A DNA stretch of 64,000 bases. Source: an uncultured Collinsella sp. (GTDB taxonomy: Bacteria > Actinomycetota > Coriobacteriia > Coriobacteriales > Coriobacteriaceae). Within the stretch, counting starts at the first letter, position 1, and each line of letters begins with the position of its first letter. This document shows, piece after piece, positions 1 through 8,604 of the stretch. The stretch covers positions 1 to 64,000 of the forward strand of contig URSO01000001.1 of NCBI GenBank assembly GCA_900550415.1, in the 5' to 3' direction. A model generated the notes under the pieces. It had not been told where the DNA came from. It ran no database searches and saw only the letters and a program-made list of their open reading frames with translations. Made by a program: the position numbers and the translations under genes.

Positions 1-2
1 CC

Positions 3-254
3 GGTGACCCCGGCTACTGCATCAAGGGCGAGTTTGCCACCAATCCGCGCAACAGCCATGTCGATGGCGCCCTTGCCATGGCACGCTCCATGGACCCCGA
101 TTCCGCGGGTTCGCAGTTCTACTTCTGCCTGGGTGCCCAGCATAACCTCGATTCCGGTTACACCGTCTTTGGTACCACGGTCGAGGGTCTCGATGTGATT
201 TCGCAGCTGCGTGCCGGCGACGAGATCGTCCATGTCGAGATCGTTCACGAGTAA
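3..254 (+). CDS. Peptidyl-prolyl cis-trans isomerase, cyclophilin type (3' end only)
   Basis: The window opens inside this gene, so only the last 83 residues are present. They carry the cyclophilin C-terminal half: a run reading AMARSMDPDSAGSQFYFCLG, then LDSGYTVFGTTVEGLDVI, which matches the active-site and substrate-binding strands of the family. Cyclophilins isomerise Xaa-Pro bonds during protein folding. Whether this copy has a signal peptide cannot be seen. The next gene begins 11 bases after the stop, so the two are probably co-transcribed. The family call is secure; the cellular location is unknown. Confidence 0.9.
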   Translation, partial: GDPGYCIKGEFATNPRNSHVDGALAMARSMDPDSAGSQFYFCLGAQHNLDSGYTVFGTTVEGLDVISQLRAGDEIVHVEIVHE

Positions 255-265
255 AGGGGACTTCC

Positions 266-1570
266 TTGAATAGCCAGCTGATCCAACAGGGCCGCGCCGC
301 TTACCGCGCGGGTGATTTTTCCGCTGCAGCCCAGATGCTTGGGGCGGCAAAGACTCCCGATGAGATTATGGGCGAGGCCGATCACCTTCGTGGCAACGCC
401 TTGATGCACCTGGGCATGTATACCGAGGCCGCCGAGGCCTATGCCGCCGCCCTCAACGACGGTACCTACGGCAAGCGCGGTGCGCTGCTCACCAACCGCG
501 GCAAGGCGCTCGCCGCCGTGGGCGACTACACGACGGCCGCCCAGGCTTTCTCTGCCGCTACGCAGGACGCTTCCTATGCCACGCCGTTCAAGGCCTATCT
601 GGGCCTGGGCAATGCGCTGTTCCAATCGGGCGACTATGCCAACGCGGGAACCGCCTTCCGTCAGGCTGCCATCGACGGCGCCAATCCGGCTCCTGCCGCC
701 GCGCTCGGCGAGCTCGGTCGTTGCTTCATTAAGCTCGGCCGTCCGGCGGATGCCGTGGAGACTTACCGCACGGCTATCGACTTTGCCGGCCCCCGCGACG
801 ACACGCGTGCGCTCAACGCCGGCATGGGTCAGGCGCTTTCTGCCGCCGGCCGTCCCTCCGACGCACTCGACGCCTTTAATGCCGCTACTGCCGATGGCAT
901 CTACCAGCTCACCTCCGAGCAGGCCGACGAGCTTGCCCGCGTGCAGGATTCGCTTGCCGCGCTGTCTGCCCAGACGGCTATGGCCACGGCTCCGGCGCCC
1001 GCGATGGACGCTCCTGCCGTCGATCCGCTCGATCCTACGGGCGCGACCGGTCAGTTTATGCCTGATCCCTCGGACACCGGCTTCTTTACGCTGTCCGAGT
1101 CCGAGATGGTCCAGCAGGACCGTCAGGATCGTAAGCAGGCCAAGGTCCGTCGTCGCCATCGCCATACGGGTCTCAAAGTCTTCATCGTGCTGCTTCTGCT
1201 TATTTTGATCGCCGCGGGCGGTCTGGGCTTTGCCTACACGCGCGGCTTTGGCTTCCCGTCTCAGGAGTCTGTCGTTACCGATCTGTTCCAGGCTGCCGGC
1301 GACGGTGACGCCGCAAAGGCCGAGTCTTGCCTGGCCTCGAGCCTGTCCGAGGACGCTAAGTCGATGATCATCTCCTCGATTCCGCAGGGTGCCACCGTGT
1401 CCGTCGAGGGCATGGATCAGTCCATGACCGAGACGACCGCCAAGGTGAAGGCATCGCTGTCCAAGGGCGGCGAGCAGGAGTACACCGTCAAATTCGTGCG
1501 CTCCGACAACCATATCGGCTGGGCCGTTTCTTCGCTCGATATGGATTTCTCGGCTGCTGACAACCAGTAG
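266..1570 (+). CDS. TPR-repeat protein with one membrane segment and an outer C-terminal domain
   Basis: 434 residues, not assigned to a named family. Residues 1 to about 230 are alanine-rich helical repeats of TPR type, for example GNALMHLGMYTEAAEAYAAA and GNALFQSGDYANAGTAFRQA. A linker follows, then a very basic stretch (about 285-302) and one hydrophobic segment (about 303-325, LKVFIVLLLLILIAAGG). By the positive-inside rule the TPR part is cytoplasmic and the last 110 residues are outside; that tail resembles small NTF2-like or DUF4878-like domains, which is only a guess. The TTG start is chosen for the AAAGGGGA ribosome site just upstream. It precedes the rod-shape operon across a hairpin, so a link to cell-wall work is possible but unproven. 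Confidence 0.75.
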   Translation: MNSQLIQQGRAAYRAGDFSAAAQMLGAAKTPDEIMGEADHLRGNALMHLGMYTEAAEAYAAALNDGTYGKRGALLTNRGKALAAVGDYTTAAQAFSAATQDASYATPFKAYLGLGNALFQSGDYANAGTAFRQAAIDGANPAPAAALGELGRCFIKLGRPADAVETYRTAIDFAGPRDDTRALNAGMGQALSAAGRPSDALDAFNAATADGIYQLTSEQADELARVQDSLAALSAQTAMATAPAPAMDAPAVDPLDPTGATGQFMPDPSDTGFFTLSESEMVQQDRQDRKQAKVRRRHRHTGLKVFIVLLLLILIAAGGLGFAYTRGFGFPSQESVVTDLFQAAGDGDAAKAESCLASSLSEDAKSMIISSIPQGATVSVEGMDQSMTETTAKVKASLSKGGEQEYTVKFVRSDNHIGWAVSSLDMDFSAADNQ

Positions 1571-1592
1571 TGACCTTATGGGATTTAGCTTT

Positions 1593-1625
1593 GCCCGGCG
1601 CTTCACCGCAAGTGAGGTGCCGGGC
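1593..1625 (+). terminator. Hairpin between the TPR gene and mreB
   Basis: GCCCGGC (1593-1599) pairs with GCCGGGC (1619-1625), with an inner TCAC/GTGA stem. No T-run follows, so it may be a weak or factor-assisted terminator. A TATGAT box at 1635-1640, just downstream, is a plausible -10 element for mreB, without a clear -35. Confidence 0.45.
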
Positions 1626-1685
1626 TTGCGCTAGTATGATGGGCTAGTAGTTTTCCAGCAATCATCCAACACATCAGGAGTTGCG

Positions 1686-2729
1686 TTGTTTTCTTTGATG
1701 GATATGTTCTTCGGTAGCTATGCGGGCGATCTTGCCATCGACCTCGGCACCGCAAATACGCTTGTCTCCGTGCGCGGCAAGGGCATCGTCATTCGCGAGC
1801 CCTCTGTTGTCGCCATCGACAAGAACGACGAGCGCATCTTGGCGGTCGGTATCGAGGCAAAGCGCATGCTCGGCCGTACGCCCGGCAACATCGTGGCCGT
1901 TCGTCCCCTGAAGGACGGCGTCATCGCCGACTTCGATGTTACCGAGGCCATGCTTCGCTACTTTATCGATAAGGCGTCCGAGAAGCGCTATCCGTGGACT
2001 CCGCGTCCGCGTGTCGTCGTCTGCGTTCCCTCCGGTGTCACGTCGGTTGAGAAGCGCGCTGTCTTTGAGGCCACGATCCAGGCCGGTGCCCGCCAGGCCT
2101 ATCTGATCGAAGAGCCTATGGCAGCCGCTATCGGCGCCGACCTGCCCGTCGAGGAACCCACCGGCTCCATGGTCATCGACATCGGCGGCGGTACCACCGA
2201 GGTCGCCGTTATCGCTATGGGCGGCATCGTCGTCTCGCAGTCCATTCGTATTGCCGGCGACGAGTTCGATCAGGCCATTCTCACGCACGTTCGTGATGCC
2301 TACAACCTGGCCATCGGCGAGCGTACGGCAGAGGACATCAAGATCAAGGTCGGTTCCGCCGTGCCGCTCAAGGACGAGCTCGACGTTGAGGTCAACGGCC
2401 GCGACGTGATCACCGGTCTGCCCAAGACCGTGCGCATCGAGAGCGAGGAGATTCGTCGCGCGCTCAACAAGCCGCTCGACGAGATGGCCAAGGCCGTCAA
2501 GGACGCACTCGACGCTACGCCTCCCGATCTTGCCTCGGACCTTATGTACTACGGCATTTTGCTGACCGGTGGCGGCGCGCTGCTGCGCGGTCTCGACGTG
2601 CGCCTGCGCGATGAGACCGGTGTTTCGGTCAACGTCAGCCCCACGGCGCTCGATAACGTTGTTAACGGCTGTGCCCGCGTGCTCGAGGCCAATGCGTTTG
2701 ATGGCGGCTTCGTCCAGACCAATGCTTAA
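1686..2729 (+). CDS. mreB: Rod-shape actin homologue MreB
   Basis: 347 residues, the usual MreB length. The actin/Hsp70 nucleotide-binding motifs are all present: phosphate 1 (DLGTANT, residues 19-25), phosphate 2 (IDIGGGTTE, about 164) and the adenosine motif (LLTGGGALLRG, near the C-terminus). MreB forms membrane-attached filaments that steer the elongation wall-synthesis machinery. The N-terminus MFSLMDMFFG is hydrophobic and may help membrane contact. The TTG start sits 5 bases after an AGGAG site; an ATG four codons in is the alternative. First gene of mreB-mreC-mreD-pbp2-rodA. Confidence 0.97.
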   Translation: MFSLMDMFFGSYAGDLAIDLGTANTLVSVRGKGIVIREPSVVAIDKNDERILAVGIEAKRMLGRTPGNIVAVRPLKDGVIADFDVTEAMLRYFIDKASEKRYPWTPRPRVVVCVPSGVTSVEKRAVFEATIQAGARQAYLIEEPMAAAIGADLPVEEPTGSMVIDIGGGTTEVAVIAMGGIVVSQSIRIAGDEFDQAILTHVRDAYNLAIGERTAEDIKIKVGSAVPLKDELDVEVNGRDVITGLPKTVRIESEEIRRALNKPLDEMAKAVKDALDATPPDLASDLMYYGILLTGGGALLRGLDVRLRDETGVSVNVSPTALDNVVNGCARVLEANAFDGGFVQTNA

Positions 2730-2750
2730 TTTCCAAAAGGTGGATTCCAT

Positions 2751-3749
2751 TTGGCACGATCTTCGGGTTTCTCCACAAATCTGAATACCAAGCGACAATC
2801 AACGGGTATGCGCCCGTTGATTGTTTTCAGCCTGATTTCGGTGTTGCTGCTCACGTTTTATATTCGTGAGGGCGAGGCCGGGGCGATTCATGCCGTGCGC
2901 TCGGGCGTGACGACGATTACCTCGCCGGTGCGTTTTGTGGGCTCGGCTGTGGCGGCTCCCTTCAATGCGATCGGCAATGTGTTCTCTAACCTTACGGCGT
3001 CGCAGGACACGCTTGACGAGCTTAAGAAGCAAAACGAGGAACTGACCTCTAAGGTTGCCGAGCTCTCCGAGGCTCAAAAGACTGCTGAGCGTCTGGAGGG
3101 GCTGGTCGGCCTGCAGTCGACCTACAACCTCAAATCGACCGCAGCTCGTATCGTTGGTGCTTCGGGCGATGCCTGGACCTCGACCGTCACCATCGACAAG
3201 GGTTCTGCCGACGGGCTTACCATCAACATGCCTGTGACGAGTTCGGCTGGTGTTATCGGACAGATCATCGAAGTCTCGGCCAAGACGTCCACCGTGCGTC
3301 TGATCGGCGATGAGAACTCGGGCGTGTCCGCTATGGTGCAGGACACGCGCGCCCAGGGCATGCTGCAGGGTCAGGCTGACGGCACGCTGCGCCTTGAGTA
3401 CGTGAGCGTCGACTCCGACGTTAAGGTTGGCGACATCATCGTGACCTCGGGCATTGGCGGTGTGTTCCCCAAGGGCCTTCCGCTCGGCACCGTCTCTTCG
3501 GTTGAGAAATCGGCAAACGACGTGTACTACACCATTGTGGTGCGCGCCCAGACGACGGCCGAGAACAACGAGGAAGTGCTGGTCATCACCTCGCTGACCG
3601 ACGAACAGTCGGCCTCGGATGAGGACGTGAACACCGCTAATAGCACGCCGCAGGGAACGTCGCGCGATGCTGCGACCAAGACGAAGGACGAGAGCTCGGA
3701 TGACAGTTCCGACACGTCCGAGACGACCGATTCCGGCTCGAGCGAATAG
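2751..3749 (+). CDS. mreC: Rod-shape protein MreC
   Basis: 332 residues. After about 20 basic or polar residues comes a single membrane segment (MRPLIVFSLISVLLLTFYI), then a coiled coil (about 75-115, rich in LKKQNEELTSKVAEL-type heptads) and the beta-rich MreC core (about 120-280). The tail from about residue 285 is acidic and Ser/Asp/Thr-rich and is probably disordered. MreC is the outer scaffold that activates the elongation PBP. The TTG start follows AAAAGGTGG. It lies between mreB and mreD as in most rod-shaped bacteria. Confidence 0.93.
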   Translation: MARSSGFSTNLNTKRQSTGMRPLIVFSLISVLLLTFYIREGEAGAIHAVRSGVTTITSPVRFVGSAVAAPFNAIGNVFSNLTASQDTLDELKKQNEELTSKVAELSEAQKTAERLEGLVGLQSTYNLKSTAARIVGASGDAWTSTVTIDKGSADGLTINMPVTSSAGVIGQIIEVSAKTSTVRLIGDENSGVSAMVQDTRAQGMLQGQADGTLRLEYVSVDSDVKVGDIIVTSGIGGVFPKGLPLGTVSSVEKSANDVYYTIVVRAQTTAENNEEVLVITSLTDEQSASDEDVNTANSTPQGTSRDAATKTKDESSDDSSDTSETTDSGSSE

Positions 3750-3754
3750 GGGGC

Positions 3755-4327
3755 ATGTCCATGGATCTACACGAGCAGGGGATGAGCTCCCGCACGTTTG
3801 TAATCGCCGCCATCGTGTGCGTGCTGCTGCAGGCAGGCCTGGCACCGCAGATCTCCATTGCGGGCGGTCGCGTCAACTTTATGATTATCCTGGTGTGCCT
3901 GAGTGTGTTCTCGGGCGACCCGACCCGTGCCGTCGTGTGCGGTTTTTGCAGCGGCTTGTTCTATGACCTTTCCGCTGCCGTGCCGGTGGGCGTTATGTCG
4001 CTTCTGCTGACCGTGGGTTCTTTTGCCTTGGTGCACAGCGCCGCCGGTCAGACGGGCGGCACCCCGAGCGCGCGCGGCATCACGGTGGGCGCCTTCGCGC
4101 TCGTCATTAATGTGATCTACAGCATCATCTTGCTGTTTATGGGTTTGGAGACGAGCTTTGTCGTGGCGATCTTCGGCCATGCGCTGCCGTCTTCGATCCT
4201 GACGGGTCTGGTTGCCATTCCGTTTTTGATGTCCGGCGTCGTGCCGCAGTCCGGTTATGGATTCTCCGCACGTGGCGGACGCCAGACGGGCATGCGCTTT
4301 AAGCCCAAGACCCGTAAGCTCAAATAG
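3755..4327 (+). CDS. mreD: Rod-shape protein MreD
   Basis: 190 residues with about five hydrophobic segments and a basic tail, as expected for the integral membrane partner of MreC. Sequence conservation in MreD is low, so the call rests on size, topology and position. The first of two nearby ATG codons is taken as the start; it lies five bases after the mreC stop behind a GGGGGCA stretch. A start at the second internal ATG would remove a few polar residues only. Confidence 0.88.
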   Translation: MSMDLHEQGMSSRTFVIAAIVCVLLQAGLAPQISIAGGRVNFMIILVCLSVFSGDPTRAVVCGFCSGLFYDLSAAVPVGVMSLLLTVGSFALVHSAAGQTGGTPSARGITVGAFALVINVIYSIILLFMGLETSFVVAIFGHALPSSILTGLVAIPFLMSGVVPQSGYGFSARGGRQTGMRFKPKTRKLK

Positions 4328-4340
4328 GGGAGGCCTGTAG

Positions 4341-6410
4341 ATGTCTTCCCAGATGACGGTTATTATCGCCGGTGTCGTGCTGGTTGTGGCCATCGTGGTC
4401 GCGCTGGTCATCATGCGTCGCGGCGATTCCCGTTTTACCTACGATACGCAGCATGGAACGGCCCCACGCGCCACCGAGGGCGAGGGCAATACCGCGGCGA
4501 CCGCCTTTAAGGGCCGCTTCTCCATCCTCACCACGGGTGTGGGCGCGATGTTCGCGGCGCTTGCCGTCAAGCTGTGGGGCATGCAGATGGTCTCGTCGGA
4601 CTATTACGAAAAGCAGGCTAATAGCAATCAGACGCGTACCGTTACCACACCCGCTGTGCGCGGTCGTATCCTCGACCGCAATGGCGTGGCACTTGTCCAG
4701 AACCGTCCCTCACTTGCTGTCGTGGCCTACCGCGACCTTGCCGAGGATGAGGTTCTGGTTCGCCATCTTGCCAACGTGCTCGGTATGCCTTGCGTGGCGG
4801 TTCTGCGCAATATCCAGGACAATTCCGAGGGCGCCCAGAGCCTGCATACCATCGCGACGGACGTCCGTCGTTCCACGGTTGCCTATATTCAGGAGCACGC
4901 CGGCGAGTTCCCGGGCGTCAAGATTGCCGAGCGTACCGAGCGCCAGTATCCATATGGCGAGACGGCATGCCATATCTTGGGCTATACCGGCACCATTACC
5001 TCCGAGCAGCTCGAGGCCCAGAATAAGAAAACCTCTGGCGATGATGATGCTTCTGCTGGCAAGATTACGTACCAGTCGGGCGATATCGTGGGCCAGGCGG
5101 GTGTTGAGAGCTACTACGAAAACCTGCTGCAGGGTATTCGTGGCGAGCAGACCGTCAAGGTCGATGCCTCGGGCAATGTGACCGGTCAGGCCGGCGCCGT
5201 GCCCGCCAAGGCCGGCTCCGACATTAAGCTCACGCTCGACCTTAAGATCCAACAGGCCTGTGAGACGGCGCTGGCGAGCGCCATCGAGCTTGCCAAGACC
5301 ACTGGCTACAGCAATGCCGGCAACGGTGCTGTGGTGTGTCTCGATCCCAACAATGGCGAGATCCTGGGCATGGCGAGCGAGCCCAAGTTCGATCCTTCCG
5401 TCTTTATCGGCGGCGTCTCAAATGACGTGTGGACCGAGCTCAATGATGACAAGGGTTCGCACCCGCTGCTCAACCGCGCCATTAGCGGACAGTACATGTC
5501 GGCCTCGACCATCAAGCCGCTCTCGGCACTGGCCGGTCTTGAGTTTGGAACCTACACGTCGGGGCAGACGACCAACTGCACGGGCTATTGGACGGGTCTG
5601 GGCAAGTCGTGGGGCAAGTACTGCTGGCTGCATTCCGGCCACGGCACTATGACGCTGCAGTCGGGTATCGCCAACTCGTGCGACCCCGTCTTCTACGACA
5701 TGGGCAAGGCGTTCTTTTATGACGAGCAACATTCCGAGGGCCTGCAGGAGGTCTTTCGTCGCTGGGGCCTAGGCAAGACCTGCGGTATCGATCTGCCGAG
5801 TGAGGGCGCGGGCCGTATTCCCGATGCCGAGTGGAAAGAGTCGTACTTTACCGACGCCTCTGCCGAGGACCGCAAGTGGAATGCCGGCGATATGACCAAC
5901 ATTGCCATCGGCCAGGGCGACATCCTGGTGACGCCCCTGCAGATGGCGTGCGCCTATATGGGTCTTGCCAACGGCGGCAAACAGTACGTGCCTCACGTGT
6001 TTTTGTCTGCCGTGTCGCGCGATGGCGACGGCGATGCCTATAAGTACAACGGCAAGGGCAAGAAGAAGCGCCTGGAGGCCAAGATCAACAGCGATTCGGA
6101 TTTGGCTCTTGTTCGCAACGGCATGCACGACGTGATTTACACGGCATCGACGTCCCTGGCGGCTCACTTTGGCAACCTGACGCCTCAGGTATACGGCAAG
6201 TCGGGCACGGGCGAGAAAAGCGGCGAGGACGAATACGCGTGGTTCTGCGCCTATGCACCGGCCGATGATCCCAAGTATGTCATCGCTACTGTCCTGGAGC
6301 AGGGCGGCGGTGGCTCAGATACCGCGATGCATGTCGTGCGCGACGTGCTCGGCGTGATTTATGACGAGCCCGATACCTCTTCGGCCTCGGGCGATTCTTC
6401 GGTTCGATAG
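4341..6410 (+). CDS. mrdA: Elongation transpeptidase, class B penicillin-binding protein (PBP2/MrdA type)
   Basis: 689 residues. There are two hydrophobic segments near the N-terminus (about 7-28 and 55-75); class B PBPs normally have one, so the extra helix is a mild oddity. The pedestal starts at AVRGRILDRNG. The transpeptidase has the active-site serine tetrad S389-T-I-K392, the second motif S446-C-D448 and the third motif K620-S-G-T. It cross-links peptidoglycan during elongation together with RodA, whose gene follows nine bases later. FtsI is the alternative, but the mre/rodA context favours PBP2. Confidence 0.93.
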   Translation: MSSQMTVIIAGVVLVVAIVVALVIMRRGDSRFTYDTQHGTAPRATEGEGNTAATAFKGRFSILTTGVGAMFAALAVKLWGMQMVSSDYYEKQANSNQTRTVTTPAVRGRILDRNGVALVQNRPSLAVVAYRDLAEDEVLVRHLANVLGMPCVAVLRNIQDNSEGAQSLHTIATDVRRSTVAYIQEHAGEFPGVKIAERTERQYPYGETACHILGYTGTITSEQLEAQNKKTSGDDDASAGKITYQSGDIVGQAGVESYYENLLQGIRGEQTVKVDASGNVTGQAGAVPAKAGSDIKLTLDLKIQQACETALASAIELAKTTGYSNAGNGAVVCLDPNNGEILGMASEPKFDPSVFIGGVSNDVWTELNDDKGSHPLLNRAISGQYMSASTIKPLSALAGLEFGTYTSGQTTNCTGYWTGLGKSWGKYCWLHSGHGTMTLQSGIANSCDPVFYDMGKAFFYDEQHSEGLQEVFRRWGLGKTCGIDLPSEGAGRIPDAEWKESYFTDASAEDRKWNAGDMTNIAIGQGDILVTPLQMACAYMGLANGGKQYVPHVFLSAVSRDGDGDAYKYNGKGKKKRLEAKINSDSDLALVRNGMHDVIYTASTSLAAHFGNLTPQVYGKSGTGEKSGEDEYAWFCAYAPADDPKYVIATVLEQGGGGSDTAMHVVRDVLGVIYDEPDTSSASGDSSVR

Positions 6411-6419
6411 GAGGTTGCG

Positions 6420-7646
6420 ATGGATTTTTCTCCGGCGGATCTGTTCCGTTCAACCAAGACCGGCTCTCGCAGCAGCCTGGACCGCGTCAACAAGCAACTT
6501 TCGGCCTCGCGCGGTACGTTTCGCCAAAAGGTGCATATCGGTGTGCTGCTGGCTACCGTCGCGCTCGTTGCCTATGGCGCCATCATTATTTGGTCGGCGT
6601 CACAGTTTAAGGCCGACGCCTCATTCTCGCGCCACCTGCTGGGCATTGGCATTGGCGCGGTGCTTGCGGTGCTCGTCTGGCGTACCGATCTGCGCGGCGT
6701 CTCTAACTTCTCGACGGCGCTGCTCGTCATTGACCTTATTGTGATCTTCTCGCCCAAGATTCCGGGCCTGTCCTATACGGGCGGTCTGGGCATGACGGGC
6801 TGGATCAAGATTCCCGGTATCGGCTTGACATTCCAGCCGGTTGAGCTTGCCAAGCTCATCACCATCTTCTTTATCGCCACGCTTGGCTCGCAGTATAACG
6901 GTCGCATCGATACTGTTCGCGACTACGTCAAGCTCTGCGGCATGCTGTCCATTCCGTTTTTGGCCGTCGTCGCCATGGGCGACTTGGGCTCGGGCCTGGT
7001 CGTGCTGGTCTCGGGCGCCATCGTCATCTGCATGAGCGGTGCACGCCGCGAATGGGTGCTGTCGACCCTGGCCCTGCTCGTGGGCCTGGTGGCCCTCGTC
7101 CTGGCGCTCGATTCGGTCTTTGATTCGTTGCTCGGCCACGATGTGCTCATCAAGCAGTATCAGATGAACCGCCTGACGGTCTTTATCGACCCCGATAATG
7201 CCGATTCGGACGATGCCTACAACCTGCAGCAGTCGCTTATCGCCGTTGGCTCGGGTGGCTTCTTTGGTAAGGGTTTGGGCCATGCGACGCAGTCGGCCGG
7301 CGGCTTTCTGCCTGAGTTCCACACCGACTTCGTCTTCGCCTTCCTGTCCGAGACCTTTGGCTTTTGCGGTTCCTTTTTGCTCCTATGCCTCTACGTGCTG
7401 CTGATCTTTTCGACGATTCGCGTCGCCTTTAAGTGTGAGTCGCTGTTCTTGCGCCTATCGTGTGTGGGCATCGTTGGCATGTGGGCGTTCCAGACCTTCG
7501 AAAACATCGGCATGTGCATCGGCATGATGCCGATTACCGGTATTCCGCTACCGTTTATTAGCTTCGGTTCGTCTTCGATGATGATTCAGCTGCTGACGGT
7601 GGGTATCGTACAATCCATATGGCGGCATCGTTCGGGCGCCGCGTAA
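6420..7646 (+). CDS. rodA: Rod-shape SEDS glycosyltransferase RodA
   Basis: 408 residues. A polar cytoplasmic N-terminus of about 40 residues is followed by about ten membrane helices of the SEDS fold. Family signatures include QPVELAKL in the middle and PLPFISFGSSSM near the end. RodA polymerises glycan strands from lipid II and pairs with the PBP encoded just upstream. The ATG follows AGGAGGTTGCG. FtsW is excluded mainly by context, since no division genes are near. Confidence 0.95.
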   Translation: MDFSPADLFRSTKTGSRSSLDRVNKQLSASRGTFRQKVHIGVLLATVALVAYGAIIIWSASQFKADASFSRHLLGIGIGAVLAVLVWRTDLRGVSNFSTALLVIDLIVIFSPKIPGLSYTGGLGMTGWIKIPGIGLTFQPVELAKLITIFFIATLGSQYNGRIDTVRDYVKLCGMLSIPFLAVVAMGDLGSGLVVLVSGAIVICMSGARREWVLSTLALLVGLVALVLALDSVFDSLLGHDVLIKQYQMNRLTVFIDPDNADSDDAYNLQQSLIAVGSGGFFGKGLGHATQSAGGFLPEFHTDFVFAFLSETFGFCGSFLLLCLYVLLIFSTIRVAFKCESLFLRLSCVGIVGMWAFQTFENIGMCIGMMPITGIPLPFISFGSSSMMIQLLTVGIVQSIWRHRSGAA

Positions 7647-7664
7647 TCGCTGGAGGGGTTTGCT

Positions 7665-8594
7665 ATGAAAATTCCCGTAGATAAGCTGACCCGCGCTTTT
7701 AAGATGGGCGCGTCCGTTAAGAAGGATTCCGATACGCCGGTGCGCGTCTCGGTCTATCTGGATTCGTCCGCCTCGCGCTTTCTGGCCGAGACGGTGCGTG
7801 ACGCCTTTGTGCCGCAGACGACCTCGGGCATTGTGCGCGTCGAGCGTCTGGGGGAGGAGCGAATTGCTCCAAAGACCGATACCGATGTGGTGCTGGTGCT
7901 CTCGTGCGGCTCCGACCGCTTGGAGAGTGCCGTGCAGGAGCTCGTGATCGCCGGCGCGCCCGTGTGCGTGCTTGCCGAGTCTGCTGTGGAGGTGCCGTTT
8001 ATCGAGGAGTCCACGCCTATGCTCGGCGTGGTAGCGGCAACCGATAAGACGTATCTGCTCGAGACGCTTGCCCGCTGGATTCTCGATCGCACCGACAAGG
8101 AAACGGCTTTTGCGGCGAACTTTGCCTTTATGCGCATCGCGGCAGCTAATCGTATCATCACCTCGTGCGCGCTCACCAATATGGCGACCGGTGCGCTGGT
8201 GTTTTTGCCGGGCGCCGATTATCCCGTTATGGCGCTGGCGCAGGTGGGCATGCTCTTTGAGCTCGCTGCCGTCTTTGGACGCGGCATTAAGCCTGAGCGC
8301 GGCTACGAGGTCGCGGGCGTGCTTGCCGGCGGTCTTGTGATCCGCGCGGTCACCCGCGCGCTCGTCAAGCAGACGCCGCATATTGGGTTTGCCGTTAAGG
8401 CGCTCACTGCTGCCGCGGGCACCTATGGCATGGGCCGTGCGCTTGTTTCGCTCTACGAGCGCGATGTCGACTACAGCCGTGCCAACGAGGTGGTCACTGC
8501 CACGTTCTCCCGCGTTCGCGATCTGGTGACCACGGTCGCGGGCGCTACCCGTCCTATGGCGTCCTATCAAGACGCATCCGATCTCGCTGCTTAG
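7665..8594 (+). CDS. DUF697-like membrane-associated protein of unknown function
   Basis: 309 residues. The first 150 or so look like a soluble alpha/beta domain (VRVSVYLDSSASRFLAETVR, then hydrophobic strands such as DVVLVLSCGS). The second half has helices containing LPGADYPVMALAQVGMLFEL, followed by an AGGLVIRAVTRALV segment; this pattern of a P-G-A-D turn then a Q-x-x-M-L helix is typical of DUF697 domains, often attached to GTPases. No GTPase motifs are present here. It lies 18 bases after rodA and 10 before a radical SAM gene, so it is probably transcribed with the rod operon. Function unknown. Confidence 0.7.
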   Translation: MKIPVDKLTRAFKMGASVKKDSDTPVRVSVYLDSSASRFLAETVRDAFVPQTTSGIVRVERLGEERIAPKTDTDVVLVLSCGSDRLESAVQELVIAGAPVCVLAESAVEVPFIEESTPMLGVVAATDKTYLLETLARWILDRTDKETAFAANFAFMRIAAANRIITSCALTNMATGALVFLPGADYPVMALAQVGMLFELAAVFGRGIKPERGYEVAGVLAGGLVIRAVTRALVKQTPHIGFAVKALTAAAGTYGMGRALVSLYERDVDYSRANEVVTATFSRVRDLVTTVAGATRPMASYQDASDLAA

Positions 8595-8604
8595 GGGTTT
8601 TCTG

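Noticed and set aside
245..1606. 453-codon minus-strand frame opposite the TPR gene
   Set aside because: Antisense shadow; the plus strand has repeats, a membrane segment and a ribosome site.
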